The position numbers were made by a program, and so were the translations under genes. Of a DNA stretch of 64,000 nt, positions 45,777-58,403 are shown in pieces. The notes below the pieces were generated by a model. That model saw only the letters and a program-made list of their open reading frames with translations. It was not told where the DNA came from and made no database searches. Each line of letters begins with the position of its first letter. Position 1 is the stretch's first letter. The stretch is from assembly GCA_947579605.1 (NCBI GenBank), contig OX388310.1:62001-126000 (forward strand), given 5' to 3'. The DNA comes from Athripsodes cinereus (lineage: Eukaryota; Arthropoda; Insecta; Trichoptera; Leptoceridae).

Positions 45777-46330
45777 ATATACTATACTATACTATACTAT
45801 ACCCTCACGCCGTGTCCCAAGTGGGGTAGGCAGAGAGAACGGAACGCCAAACAGATCTATCTTTACACACTTCCTTCGCTTCCTCCACATTCATACAGTT
45901 CCTCATACACGCACGTCGGTTCCTCTTACTCAACACGCGGCCGTCCTTGAGAATTTGATCCACGTGATCAAGCCACGTGGTTCTCGGACGCCCGCGTTTC
46001 CTCACACCCTTTCTTTCAGATAAGTATATCCTCTTTGTCATTCTTTCCTCTTTCATTCGTTCCACGTGACCAAACCATCTCAATTTATTTACACGCATTC
46101 TGTCCACAACAGTCTTCTTGCATCCGCTCATTCTTCTAATATCCTCATTCTTCACTCTATCACGCAGCGTTTTACCAACCATTCTTCTCAACGATCGCAT
46201 CTCTACTGCATTTATTCCACTTTCGTCCTTCTTCAACCACGTCCATGTCTCGCTTGCATACGTAAGTGACGGTACCAGAATGGTATTGTGCACCAGCATT
46301 TTAGCCATGTTCGACACATTGTCATTGCTG
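45777..46330 (-). mobile_element. RTE-like LINE, 3' fragment
   Basis: Minus-strand frame 46317-45805 encodes the C-terminus of an RTE-type reverse transcriptase: LTYASETW, LRRMVGKTLRDRVKNEDIR, KLRWFGHVERM, GRPRTTWLDHVDQIL and AYPTWDTA. The 3' end is a (TATAC)n repeat, typical of the group. 5'-truncated, otherwise open for 170 codons. The short repeat at 19057-19316 shares its 3' end. Confidence 0.85.
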
Positions 46331-46641
46331 ACAATGGGTCGATATTAATATTTGTAATCTTTAATTTTTATATGTACCTAATACCTATATAAATACATAT
46401 GTTTTGCTTTATTTTTGTAATATGAAATGTATTTACATTGTGTATATTTTTATGTAATCTTATGTTTGTAAAAGGCTAAAAAGCCTTTTATTGAAATAAA
46501 CAAGTATCATAGTTCAAACCTGAAAATTTTATTTTTCCTTTGTTCAAATAATTGCTAATAATGTCAAGATAATTCATTAATTATCTGTAATACATACATG
46601 CATAGGTGCGTAATACTATCACTTATATTTATTAATATACT

Positions 46642-46862
46642 AGCGGTCCGCACCGGCTTCGCATGGGTAGATAGGTATTTATAAAAAGAGATAGTTTTAG
46701 TAAGGATCCCTACTTTTTTGAAATTAGCCTATTATAATAGCCTATGTCACCTTGGGATAGTGTAGCTTCCCAACAGTGAAAGAATTTTTCAAATCGGTTT
46801 AGTAGTTTCGGAGCCTATTCAATGTAAACAATCAAATCTTTCCTCTTTATAATATTAGTACC
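46642..46862 (+). mobile_element. RTE-like LINE 3' tail, copy 2
   Basis: AGCGGTCCGCACCGGCTTCG to CTCTTTATAATATTAGTA; matches 22446-22662. No coding sequence. 46863-47384 shows nothing recognisable. Confidence 0.65.
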
Positions 46863-47384
46863 TATATATAGACAACTCATATAATATTGTTTGTAGGTAC
46901 TATCTCAATACAAACCTTCAACAATTTATTATTTCTGTTTGAGGTTGGATAAATTATCGTTACATTCGAGTATAACCACCACAGTTAGGTATATAGGTAG
47001 GTATACCAAAGTAAAAGAAAAATCTGCTATAACAATGCACACGACATACAAATTATTAATGAACCACAGCGCAGTTGTGAAGGAAAACTAGTCCATTAAT
47101 TTAATATAATTTCAGTTGAAATGATTTAAACAAAATATACTTAGATACCTATTTATGTAGAGTGTGGGTACTCAGTACTGGGTAGTGAGGACCTCAATAT
47201 ACCTACCTACTTGCAATATTATTTACATCTACTAAACAGATTGATATCCACTAGGTAGCGGTAGATACTATGTACATAGGTAGGCAGGTATATATTCACA
47301 CACTTTGTCTACTGTTCAAGGTGTTATCAAATCAAGATTCACAAGTATATCTCAGAGAACGCTTTCAATTTGTTTCCTCACATG

Positions 47385-48420
47385 ATCTCCACTCAGGTCA
47401 GTAAACAATGGTCTTCCTACAATTCCCTCTCACCATTCGGATTTTTTCACATCTTCATTTATGGTCCATGGAGCTAGGCTATGGTACCAACTCTCTTCGG
47501 AGATTTGCTCATCTTCATCATTTTTTGTCTTCAAATATAAAATTTCACGGCGTTGACGGTTATTTGTGTTTTTTTTTGTGTCTTCGGTCGATATAGGTAG
47601 GATTCCTTACCCTTCACTTTCCCCTCTCCTCTCACAGATATCACATTTAATTAACTTTTTTATTATCCTAATATTTATTCTTATATCTTTTTATATTTTA
47701 TGTATGTATATATTTTCTGGTTTACATTTTTATTTTTATTTTGAGTATTCTTTCTTATTTGATGAAGACTCGTACATTTTGATGTTGGAAAGAGTGCAAA
47801 AGCGGTTTTTGAGGTGGTTATATCAATTTACATATGGTATGGTACCCATATCTGTTTCCATCTGCATTTGTAATGGGCAGTCTTGGATATAACACCCTTG
47901 AGCATCGTAGGAGCGTCTTTTATGCGAGACATTTTTTCAAGTTGCTGAATGGTATAATTTCGTATTATAATTGTATAATACGAAAGTACTGAGGGAGTTT
48001 AACTTTTATATACCAGCATCGTATAGTCGCTCACGTCAGCATATGCTATTCTATCCACCTACAAGCCGGACAAATATTCTCGCGGAATCACTAATAGCTA
48101 AAGCAATTGGATTGTTCAATAGTATTTCCCAGAATGTGGACATATTCCACATAATATACGGATAATTTGTAGGGAAAGAGGAAATACTTTTAAAAATATT
48201 TGTTTTCTCTGGGATCGCATTGGCCGAAGGCTGTAATGGTCCCAGTAGATTACGGTGTTGTTTAAATAATAATAATAATTTGTAAGTTTTTTCTTCTTTC
48301 AAATGGTTGGCTGGAAGAAGTCCGCCATTTGACAGAACACTGTATTTATTTATTATGTGTAGTTTGTGTAAATATGGTATTATGTTTTGTCAATAAAGAT
48401 TTATTATTACTAAACATAAA
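47385..48420 (+). mobile_element. Jockey-like LINE C-terminal fragments
   Basis: Pieces in changing frames: SFMVHGARLWYQL-like near 47450-47490, LERVQKRFLRWLYQ at 47786-47827, a HRRSVFYARHFFKLLN-type stretch near 47900-47950, and RTNILAESLIAKAIGLFNSI at 48071-48130. This order is the C-terminal tail of a Jockey-type reverse transcriptase. The AATAAA-rich end lies near 48395. Decayed. Confidence 0.55.
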
Positions 48421-48940
48421 CCTATATAATATATGAAGTATATTATATGCAATATAGTACCTATATTTTTTTACAGAATATTGTAAGTTATTTTTTTATT
48501 AATGGGTTATATTCGTATGGTTGTTATTTTAGATTCTTAGATTCATATTTGTTTATGATTGTTATATGTTGTCCACTGTCCAGCAATTAGGTTTCACAAC
48601 TGTCAAGCTGGCAGTGGTATATTTTATTCAAAAAAAAAAATATCTATTGTATATACAGTAGGTTTCAAATGCAGCACCTTGGTTCCCTACATATCAATGT
48701 TCCCTACACGTAGGATATTGTGGTACCTACGTAAATGTGAGGTGAATAATATAATATTGTGTTTTAATTTCACATTGAAATTCATTCCTACAATAGAATG
48801 TCTTATTTTTAATGATACAGTGTAGGTACCTGATAAACACAAAACTATATCTTGTTGAAAATGTAATCTTCTCCATGACATAAAAATAATGATAGCATTC
48901 AGAATGAGTGACATACCTCATCACTGAATTGCAGATGTTT
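48421..48940. other. intergenic, no gene seen
   Basis: AT-rich with short overlapping frames on both strands and no recognisable motif. Confidence 0.4.
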
Positions 48941-49710
48941 TAAACGCCTTTAACGTGACGTTCTACAAACACCTGACTGTGACAGAATTCTAAAAAGCTT
49001 TCAGAAAAGAATGGGACACCTATGTATTAAATTAATTTAACCTTGGAATTTAAACGCCTTTAACGTGACGTTCTACAAACACCTGACTGTGACAGAATTC
49101 TAAAAAGCTTTCAGAAAAGAATGGGAGACCTATGTATTAAATTAATTTAACCTTGGAATTTAAACGCCTTTAACGTGACGTTCTACAAACACCTGACTGT
49201 GACAGAATTCTAAAAAGCTTTCAGAAAAGAATGGGACACCTATGTATTAAATTAATTTAACCTTGGAATTTAAACGCCTTTAACGTGACGTTCTACAAAC
49301 ACCTGACTGTGACAGAATTCTAAAAAGCTTTCAGAAAAGAATGGGACACCTATGTATTAAATTAATTTAACCTTGGAATTTAAACGCCTTTAACGTGACG
49401 TTCTACAAACACCTGACTGTGACAGAATTCTAAAAAGCTTTCAGAAAAGAATGGGAGACCTATGTATTAAATTAATTTAACCTTGGAATTTAAACGCCTT
49501 TAACGTGACTTTCTACAAACACCTGACTGTGACAGAATTCTAAAAAGCTTTCAGAAAAGAATGGGACACCTATGTATTAAATTAATTTAACCTTGGAATT
49601 TAAACGCCTTTAACGTGACGTTCTACAAACACCTGACTGTGACAGAATTCTAAAAAGCTTTCAGAAAAGAATGGGAGACCTATGTATTAAATTAATTTAA
49701 CCTTGGAATT
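48941..49710 (+). repeat. tandem array, 7 copies of a 110-bp unit
   Basis: Units begin TAAACGCCTTTAACGTGACG at 48941, 49051, 49161, 49271, 49381, 49491 and 49601, spaced exactly 110 bp. Differences are almost limited to one site (GGGACACC in copies 1, 3, 4, 6; GGGAGACC in 2, 5, 7) and one change in copy 6 (GTGACTTTC). Near-identity implies very recent expansion or homogenisation. Confidence 0.97.
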
Positions 49711-49792
49711 TTATTTTGGACCTGTTTGTTTTGTTATTCCTTTTATATGTTTTTTTTTTTTAAAAGATATATCTGGGTTTTTGTTATAAACC

Positions 49793-49935
49793 CAAATACA
49801 ACCTTATACACCTTTCTCAGTAAGCTACTAAAAGCTTGTGTCGTGAAAGGGGAGTTTGCCGGCACCTGGTATCGAACCACGGACCCCATGTTCACGAGGC
49901 CGAGACTCTACCTCCAGGCTACCGACGAACTCCTT
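49793..49935 (-). repeat. tRNA-derived SINE, family 2, copy 2
   Basis: Reverse complement of the copy at 32985-33115, including the body (TTGTGTCGTGAAAGGGGAGT as seen on the plus strand) and the tRNA-like head (TCGAACC, TACCTCCAGGCTACCGACGA). Confidence 0.7.
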
Positions 49936-49974
49936 ATAATGATTATATGAAAATATTAAAATAATATTAGTATT

Positions 49975-51005
49975 TTTTTATTTTATTATATTTACATATT
50001 TATTTTAAGGCGCACAACAGATGTTTGATACACATAATCAGTTGAAATAGCAAAACTCACACAAATAATCAAACATCCAAACCATGCACACGACATCTAT
50101 AATAAATGCATTCGATCTCATACATACATCTCGCAAACATTCACACATAGATATAACATTAATTAAACTATAAGGTATCATTTATTCAATAAAAAAACCT
50201 TAATTCGTCCTATACTGTAGCTTTTCTGTTGATTTTGTTTTTATTTTTATACTTTTATTAATAAAAAATATGTTGTTAACAAAGTCTATATTATTTTGCC
50301 TAATCCCTCAGTTTTAGATTAACGCTCGTTAATGGTGGACGCTCCACCGAAACCGCGGTAGCAAATAAAAAGCTCAAAAAATAACAATAATTACATAATA
50401 ATCTAAAAAATCATATCATGCCCTTATGAGGGTTTTGGGCTGTGATCTTAAATATCTTACATTACAATAATAAAATTAAAAAATCAAAAAATAAATATTG
50501 TACATATATATTTTTTTTATTATGTAGGTATTGTCCTTTTTTCACACTGTCCTACGCCCCACAAAGTCCAGAACAACCCGGGCCCAATTCTTAGATCAAC
50601 CATCGAGGATTTTTGTGTAATATGTATCCTTTAACCTTCTTTTTGAACTCCTCGATGGATTCGCATTGCTTCAAACAGGCAGGCATGGGGTTATATGAAT
50701 GATGATGTACAAAAATAATAAAATAAATAAATAATTATAACAAACATTTTTTCAACCTTATAAAGAATAACAAAAAAAAAATAACACACAACCTACCCCA
50801 GGAACAGCACCAAAACCGGAAATTAGACTCCCAATCTGCTTTTTGAATTTATAACTTGTGGTCATAGCTAGCTCACATTGTGAAAAGTTCTTGTTATAAA
50901 TGTCACAAATTCTATATATTGAATTTCTAGAGCCTGCAATGGTATTGGTTTTTTTTGGAGATAAAAAGGAAAGCAAGATCTAGTCTGAGTAGGCAATCTA
51001 AAATT
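49975..51005 (-). repeat. LINE 3' tail split by another repeat
   Basis: 49975-50215 and 50815-51005 together correspond to 39884-40330. The intervening 50216-50814 holds other repeat ends, including a T-run at about 50510 followed by CACACTGTCCTACGCCCCAC. No coding frame is preserved. Confidence 0.5.
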
Positions 51006-51190
51006 ACACACATACATGCAAACAAACAAAAGAAAGAGTAAATCAGAATAAATTACAAAATTTTAAATTATATAGTAAATAAGCTTCAACAGTTTGCAGT
51101 ACTTTTGGGTAAATAAACAAATGGGTTAGTTGGAAGATATCGCTTCTGCGATAAACTCGCACAATATCATTTATTTGTTTCACATTATTT

Positions 51191-51722
51191 TATAACTTTG
51201 TAAATATGTATTGTGCAATAAAATTAATTATTATTATTACTCTTGCAAGGTTTTCACTGGCACATAATAAATGTTAAAGAGTGTACCTATTTAATTTAAA
51301 TTTATATTCTTATTTCTTTATTTTATAACTTTGTAAATATGTATTGTGCAATAAAATTTATTATTATTATTACTCTTGCAAGGTTTTCACTGGCACATAA
51401 TAAATGTTAAAGAGTGTACCTATTTAATTTAAATTTATATTCTTATTTCTTTTTTTTATAACTTTGTAAATATGTATTGTGCAATAAAATTTATTATTAT
51501 TATTACTCTTGCAAGGTTTTCACTGGCACATAATAAATGTTAAAGAGTGTACCTATTTAATTTAAATTTATATTCTTATTTCTTTTTTTTATAACTTTGT
51601 AAATATGTATTGTGCAATAAAATTTATTATTATTTTTACTCTTGCAAGGTTTTCACTGGCACATAATAAATGTTAAAGAGTGTACCTATTTAATTTAAAT
51701 TTATATTCTTATTTTTTTTTTT
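51191..51722 (+). repeat. tandem array, 4 copies of a 133-bp unit
   Basis: Units begin TATAACTTTGTAAATATGTA at 51191, 51324, 51457 and 51590, each 133 bp. Each holds GTGCAATAAAATTTATTATT and CTTGCAAGGTTTTCACTGGC. Variation is confined to the T/A tract lengths and single bases, so the array is recent. Confidence 0.95.
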
Positions 51723-54213
51723 TAAATACTTAAAAAAACATATGTATTCATGAAGGAGTATCTAACAGGAAGGGGAAGGAAAACTTTTGACACAGCGTGG
51801 GCCTCTTATCACAGTCTCAAAAATCTGAGACTTAAATTTCGCCTTTTTTTTACCTATGTTGGTAAATATCTTTGGCAAAAGTGAGTGATTATTAGAGTTG
51901 AATTGTAATAAGTATAAGGTCGTTGTATGTGCGAGTTGCAAAAATCAAGTTGTAACACAAAGTTCCGGGAGCTCTACATAATATGTTCCCACGTCACTCA
52001 AAAACGTTAAAAAAATACCTAATACACGCACATCTCATTTCTTGTTTAATTTCATGGTAATGCATCCGCAATCGAGTGAATTATGTATATATTATATCTA
52101 CCTACGTCAGACTTAAACTATCTGTACAAAATATCAGAGCAAAATAATAACTATATAGGTACCTGCATATTGACGTCATCACAAGGTGAGAGCTTTGTGA
52201 AACTTTTTGAGATTAAGTGCGTGGTCAGGTATGAGGTTTATAGCTTACAGGTATGTATGAATGTACTCATATAAATGATAATTTGTATGTATGTGGATAT
52301 AATATTATATCTATAGGTAGAGACTATGACGTACATAACGTTGGTAGGAATTTGCAGATTCATTTCTCATAGTCTGACAACATGTAGATATACCAATGAA
52401 GCAATGCCGTATCCAGGGGGCGGGGAGGAGGGGTAGCTACCTCCCTAATAATTCATAATACATACCTACTATTGAAGTAGCGTCAAAACAACAGGCTAAC
52501 GACCCCTACCTAGAGTAAGATCCAATTTACATTGAAATTTCTATCCATCTTTGTTTCATTTTTTCCAGAGTAATATTACATTTGCAGCAGTTGCCCCTCT
52601 ATATAGAATATTGAGTGCGCTCTCGCAATGGAGTACAGAACATGTATGGACATAATAATACATATGTATATTGGTAGATGGGTACATAAGTGATGATATG
52701 TGTGTATGTATGTATCTAGATATGTATGGTAATTATGGGACTCAGTATTATTATTGCGATGTGGTTCTGGTTTTGTTTAGGTCTGGCATTACGTATTGAA
52801 AGCTTCGGAAATACCGAAACATTAAGATTATTACGGTGACGGTGTTGTGTTTTTGAAATAGCTGGTGTGATTATAAATAAATAATATATTTAGTTGAATT
52901 AATAATTTGTTAGGTGTAACCAGTATCCATGTAAGGTTAATTACACATTTATTAACACCGCAGAACATCATTATTATATTTATTATGTATGAGTATAAAA
53001 TATATAAATCTAGGTGTAGGAACCTACCTATGTACATTATGTTGGTATAATTGATTATTGTCTACTGCTGAGCGGAGCTCATATATATGTAGATATATAC
53101 ATAGGTAGGTAGGTACTTGAACATTACGAAACTTGTTTTCCTCGCATCATTGCGGGTCTCTCCAAAAATGTTAAATGATATTTCGTTAATTTGTTGAAAA
53201 TATTCTTACCATTAATACTCTCATAAAAATTATAATGTACCTATGTAGAGCTTCTATAATAGTGAAGCTACTCGTGTATATAACATTTAAGTAGGTATAT
53301 GTAACTACTATTCATACCTACATAATATTGTATCTTCTATAATAATTGTTAAAGGTTACATATTAAATATATCTACGTATAGATACATATTATATTGTGA
53401 TACACACAATTTTGTTCAGTTCAGCTTCGATGAAAACTACAGAGGTCATTATGTATATATTATTTTATACCTGTACCACCAGGAATATTATTTTAATATC
53501 CAACTGTTACTAGTACTGGTTTATTTCTCATTGTGATTGCAACTTCAAAAGATAGTTATTCAACGAACTATTAAGACAGTAGTCTCTGATATAACAATAT
53601 TATTAATACATATAACAATATTATTATTATGATGACGGTGCCTTGATGAATAAAGTACAACACTATATAATATCTACTCATATACAGTTGTGTATAAAAT
53701 AATATTATTTTGTTTAAATTTTAAATTGTTCATTAATATTCCATCAGTGTCTTGTAGTGGCAGTGTAATGTGTTTAGTGAAACATTGGAAAATCCTATCA
53801 GTTAATTTTTAAACGATATTGATATAACTATAGTTATTGGGAATTTTATCCTATCTAGAAAAGTGGTTGAATTAAGTGAATAGAATGACGTACGCAGTTA
53901 TAATATAAATGATAATTTTTGAATTAGTGTTGTATAACTGTGTGGGGTAGTAAACATAGTGAGTGTAATCGTATAGTGATGGAACTAGTGAACAACACAT
54001 TCATAGTATAAGTTAGGTTATACTGATATGCATTAGGTATGTATAGATAGATATGTATATGTGATTGATGTTACTAGTGGCAGTGTGTTGACCGATCTCA
54101 GTAAAGCTGTTAGGTACAGAGGGAACATTACGACAGTTTGTTTGTTTATAATAGGTACGACTTGTATATATGAAGGTACATAAATACATAGTAGGTATAT
54201 TTATATAAACAAG
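51723..54213. other. intergenic; upstream region of the secreted repeat-protein gene
   Basis: AT-rich, with many TATGTA/TAGGTA motifs and no supported gene. The last 300 bases before 54214 probably hold the promoter and 5' UTR; TTATATAAAC ends 4 bases before the ATG, so it is unlikely to be the TATA box of this start. Confidence 0.4.
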
Positions 54214-55757
54214 ATGGACTCCTCGAGAATGGTGTGGGTGACAGCATTATCGCTGTTGGTTGTGTTGCTTACTGGAGGCGTGTGCCAAGGAGGGATAGTG
54301 GAAGATGTGACTAAGCAAATAGACGGAGCAGTGAGGGGAGCTGTACATGGTTTGGCAGGATTCACAGGTCTATTCGGGAAGAGGAGAGATGGACACAATG
54401 AACAGTGGCATCGCCAGCACGGAATACCTTTACCTGACGAATATGGAGGACATCACCATCATGGCTATCATGACCACCATGGATATGGCGAGCATGGAGG
54501 CTGTGATGATCATCACCATCATGGTCACGGAGGATATGATCACGGATACGGACATCATGGTCACGGTTATTATGGTCATGAGGGCGGAGGAGGATATTAT
54601 CCCGGAGGTCCAGGACAAAACTTTGGACCCGGACAAGGAGGAGGTAAACCTCCAAGACCCGCACAAGGAGGTTCGGAATTTGGTGGTGGGGCAAATGTCC
54701 AACCTTTAGGACCCACCCAAGGAGGTCAAATTTTTGGACCTGGACAAGGTGGTCAACAATTTGGTCAGGGTGGTCAAGGTAATCAACAATTCGGACCTGG
54801 ACAAGGTGGTCTAAGTGGCCAACCATCAAGACCGGGTCAAGGTAATGAGCCTTTTGGACCTGGACAAGGTGGCCAACCATTAAGACCGGGTCAAGGTAAT
54901 GAGCCTTTTGTACCTGGACAAGGTGGTCAACCATTAAGACCGGGTCAAGGAAATCAACAATTTGGACCTGGACAAAGTGGTCAACCATTAAGACCGGGTC
55001 AAGGAAATCAACAATTTGGACCTGGACAAGGTGGTCAACCATTAAGACCAGGTCAAGGAAATCAACAATTTGGACCTGGACAAGGTGGTCAACCATTAAG
55101 ACCGGGTCAAGGTAATCAACAATTTGGACAAGGTGGTCAACAATCTGGGCAGGGTGTACAACCTTTGGCACCCGGACAAGGTGGACAACAGTTTGGACAA
55201 GGTGGACAACCCTTACGACCAGGCCAAGGTAATCAACAAAATAGACCTGGACAACAATTTGGGCAAAATGGTCAACCACAACGGCCTGGTCAAGGCGGAC
55301 AACAATTTGGACAGGGTGGTCAACCAATCAAAGGAGGTCAAGCTCTTATACCTGGAATAGGTGGCACGGGAGACCATCAAACTGCAATGGGACAGGGGTC
55401 ACCAGCAGAAGGTCAGACAAATTTATCTCAACCAACCAATGAAGAATTAGATGAAGTATTTCAGTTAGACATCAGGTTCAAAGGAGAGGAAGATAACACC
55501 AGCACAACCAAGGTAACTATGTTATATTCAAATATCTATTGTAGGTACCCACCTTTATATGTATTTCAGTCTAAAAAATGTTTATACTTCAGTTATAAAT
55601 TGCTTAGTATGATATTAGGTACCTACTTTTATGTATCTATATATTTTTATTTACATAGAATGAAGTTCAATATTTTGATTTATATCATAAAACAACATTA
55701 AAATTAAAAGTTGCTGATACATCCCATTGTATTAATAGTGTACAATATGAGAATTAA
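54214..55757 (+). CDS. secreted His/Gly/Gln-rich repeat protein, two exons
   Basis: Exon 54214-55512 (433 codons) ends CCAAG|GTAACT; the next exon 55659-55757 follows TTTACATAG and adds 32 residues, phase 0, total 465. Residues 1-26 are a signal peptide (WVTALSLLVVLLTGGVCQ). Then come a short conserved-looking GLAGFTGLFGKRRDG, a His/Gly/Tyr/Asp region (about 70-130), and from about 135 to 385 repeats of 18 residues, GPGQGGQPLRPGQGNQQF, several almost identical at DNA level. The C-terminus is acidic (EELDEVFQLDIRF). No Gly-X-Y collagen pattern. Likely an extracellular structural or secreted matrix protein (cuticle, eggshell, cement, silk or saliva); His clusters could bind metal. Family not recognised. 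Stop-free antisense frames here are repeat artefacts. Confidence 0.85.
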
Positions 55758-55814
55758 AGAGTGATACAAACTTTCTCGCACTGATTCAACTATTTTTTTT
55801 AAGTGTCACTGCGT

Positions 55815-55930
55815 TTTTGTTACAAACCTAAATGCAATTTTGTACACCGTAAGCTAAAAGTTTGTGTCGTGAAAGGGGAGTTTGCCGGCACCTGAGTTTG
55901 AACCACGCATCTGTTGTGCACAGGCCGAGA
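55815..55930 (-). repeat. tRNA-derived SINE, family 2, copy 3
   Basis: Shares TTTGTGTCGTGAAAGGGGAG and TTGCCGGCACCTGA with the other two copies; more diverged in the tRNA-like head. Confidence 0.65.
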
Positions 55931-56906
55931 CTTAACTTAAATAACTTTCTTCTTACATCACATTAAAATAACAAAATTCTATCCGTAATTTAAAAAAAAA
56001 AAATATTAAGTGAATAGCGAGAACATTGTCAATCTTTCACTTGTTCACGTTTACAAAATAATACATACATTGAAGGACCCACCGACCACCCGGATAGCGC
56101 AGAAGTCTGAGGACTTCCATTTATCCGAAATTCTACACTTAACAAATCTTGTCCACAACGGAGGCGCCATAGTGGGCAGCCTGAAGGGCTGGCCGGTCAA
56201 AACCTCCGTGTGAAATCTTTTGACTAAACTCCTTCGATGTACCTCTATACGAGAGAAGCAAACAACATATATGAAACAAAACAAAATAAAAGTATACAAA
56301 AACATTCTTAGCCAATTTTACAAACCATACAATAACAATTAAACAGAAATAAAATAAAATAAGAAAAACAAATTTATATACATATTTGAGCACAAGGCTG
56401 AATTGAGGTGTCCAGAAACTTTTCCAGGTTTTTAGGTCGGCGAGCACGCGAGTCGCCGATACCGTCAACGCTGCAGAGACGCTTCCCTCCCTAGGGGACA
56501 TCCCACCCAGACCTAAGACTCTCCACCAAGGGAGACAGGACAGCCCAAAAACAAATAAACGAGTTCGCTCGCGACAACCATGATCACACTAGACCAAATC
56601 AACCATGTAGCTCTCCAGGTGAGCCCGGCTCACGTAAGAGATCCCATCGAGTTACCCAGACATCTGCAAACTTCAAGAAGGCCCTGAAGTTCCCTGGACA
56701 AATCATCAGTTCTCCAGTTCTACAAAATAATAAATAAAAATAGGTGTAAATATTTCGAACCGTAGTATTCATTTTCTCTTCGATTGTACATCTGTAAACC
56801 AGTAGGTCATTATTACGGCACCACATGAGATAAAAATTGTTGACACTTGAAAACGCTAACCGAAATTTAGTATTGATATAAGTTAAACGACTTCAACGTA
56901 TTCAAC
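55931..56906. other. intergenic, unidentified repeat
   Basis: 56050-56720 is GC-richer than its surroundings and open over short stretches on the minus strand (MSPREGSVSAALTVSATRVL, FADVWVTRWDLLREPGSPGE) but with no family I recognise and no continuous frame. Probably a decayed transposon. The promoter of the next gene should lie just upstream of 56907. Confidence 0.35.
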
Positions 56907-57635
56907 ATGTGTGGGATAATCAGGGCATTATTCGTTTTCGCGTTATTTAATTCATTGAATATCGTCCAAGTTTTGTGTCAGTACTACCCTTACTATCCCT
57001 ATTCTCCTCAAACGTATGTCCCTAGACCTTATCTTCCTCCTCCATGGAATTTATATCCACCTTATTCCTACTACCCTAATCCTTCTGTTACTGGCCAACA
57101 ACCAGCAACTCCTCAACCAAAGAAAATTACCATCAACAAAACAAAAGGATCAGTCAAAAATGTTCCCGTTGTACCATTTCATCATGGCGATGTGATAGAC
57201 TACGAATACATATATGACTCTCTACCTGAAGAGGAAGAAAGGAAAATAGTTGTAATCAAAGTGAATGTTACAGCGTCTCGTCAACCTCAAACTAAAAATA
57301 TAACTACCAGTAAACCTACTACAAGCAAACCTACAACCATCAGAAGTATTACAACTAAAAAACCATTTGGATTCTTATTTGGTCGCCCTTCTACAACTTC
57401 ACAGACTCCTATAACCACACCAACTACAACAACTCCCAAACCGACACCAAAAATAACTACAACAGCAGCGCCAGTATTTATACGTCCAAGCTTTGATGAA
57501 GAAACCCCAAGTGAAGAAGAGTACTCAGACGAAGGTGAAGACAATGAAATCACAGACAATGAAGAGGACATAGAGCCTGAGGAAGAACAAATCACTACAA
57601 CGACAAAGAGAGGCCTTTGGTTTTGGAGAGCTTGA
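56907..57635 (+). CDS. secreted Tyr/Pro- and Thr-rich protein
   Basis: 242 residues from ATG 56907 to TGA, single exon. Residues 1-24 are a signal peptide (ALFVFALFNSLNIVQVLC). A Tyr/Pro-rich segment follows (QYYPYYPYSPQTYVPRPYLP), then a basic/acidic linker (GDVIDYEYIYDSLPEEEERK), a Thr/Lys/Pro mucin-like stretch (about 125-190) containing FGFLFGRPSTT, and an acidic C-terminal third ending TTTTKRGLWFWRA. The Thr runs are likely O-glycosylation sites. AATAAA lies at 57731-57736. Function unknown; composition suggests an extracellular or cuticular product. Same strand as the neighbouring secreted-protein genes. Confidence 0.85.
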   Translation: MCGIIRALFVFALFNSLNIVQVLCQYYPYYPYSPQTYVPRPYLPPPWNLYPPYSYYPNPSVTGQQPATPQPKKITINKTKGSVKNVPVVPFHHGDVIDYEYIYDSLPEEEERKIVVIKVNVTASRQPQTKNITTSKPTTSKPTTIRSITTKKPFGFLFGRPSTTSQTPITTPTTTTPKPTPKITTTAAPVFIRPSFDEETPSEEEYSDEGEDNEITDNEEDIEPEEEQITTTTKRGLWFWRA

Positions 57636-58403
57636 AGGGACCAGGTACTTGATTTAAAATTGAATGCATCAAAAAATAGATAGACGACTATCTCTCAATC
57701 GTTTTGTTTATCATATATATTTCATCTTTGAATAAATCTTGAAAGTTATTAGAGCTTACATTTGTTTACTTTTTCTATGTGGGATGATGTATATAGTAAT
57801 AAAGAGTGGAAGGTCTGTTTTTTGCCGGGAACTCCACGTATCTAGTAGTAAAAAATGTATAAAAAATTCAATTTTCATTATTTTGTCTCGCTTTTGATAC
57901 CTTCCTGCTTTGTATTCTTTCATGTATTCTTTTTATGTTGTTCTTTTTATCATGTATAATTATGATGAACCCAAGTGTCCCGTAAGGGGCCTATGGGGAA
58001 TGATTTACAATAAACAATGAACAAAAAATAAAAAATAATAATTTTTCTTGTGATCAGAATTAGATTTAGGTAGATATGTACCAATACATTAATTGAAATG
58101 TCCTATTTGTTGCCAAGTACTTAGAATGATATATGTATTATGTACCTACTAAGCATAATTCCAAGTAATTACATATTTAATGAAATGTTTTCATTTTATT
58201 AAATAAGTACCTACTTATTCATGATATGGTATAGTATGTCTTATGTCAATGTTGTGATGCGGGTCAATTGGTTAAATGGAATGGCGTGGACAACGAGACT
58301 AATTGGGTAAATTGGCTCAATTGTTGATGGTGCGTGTAGAAGGATTGTGAGTAACCGTCAGATCAAGTCGGAGTCTTGGCGCGTGCTTGTTCTAGAAACT
58401 CTC
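57636..58403. other. intergenic; LINE-like 3' tail at about 57890-58025
   Basis: CCCAAGTGTCCCGTAAGGGGCCTATGGGG with an AATAAA-like tail resembles 16915-17000, so it is a dispersed repeat end. The remainder holds no gene. Confidence 0.4.

Noticed and set aside
48941..49710. CRISPR-like array
   Set aside because: Units are directly adjacent 110-bp repeats without variable spacers, in a eukaryotic genome.
54362..55327. 321-codon minus-strand frame opposite the Gly/Gln repeat gene
   Set aside because: It is the antisense of the repeats (VDHLVQ... periodic), has no start context or domain, and the plus strand has a signal peptide and splice sites.
54640..55360. Collagen
   Set aside because: Gly is frequent but there is no sustained Gly-X-Y triplet; the period is 18 residues with Gln-rich blocks.
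55513..55701. C-terminal 62 codons of the unspliced frame from 54214
   Set aside because: They follow a GTAACT donor, are AT-rich and hydrophobic without pattern, and a phase-matched exon follows at 55659. Read as intron.
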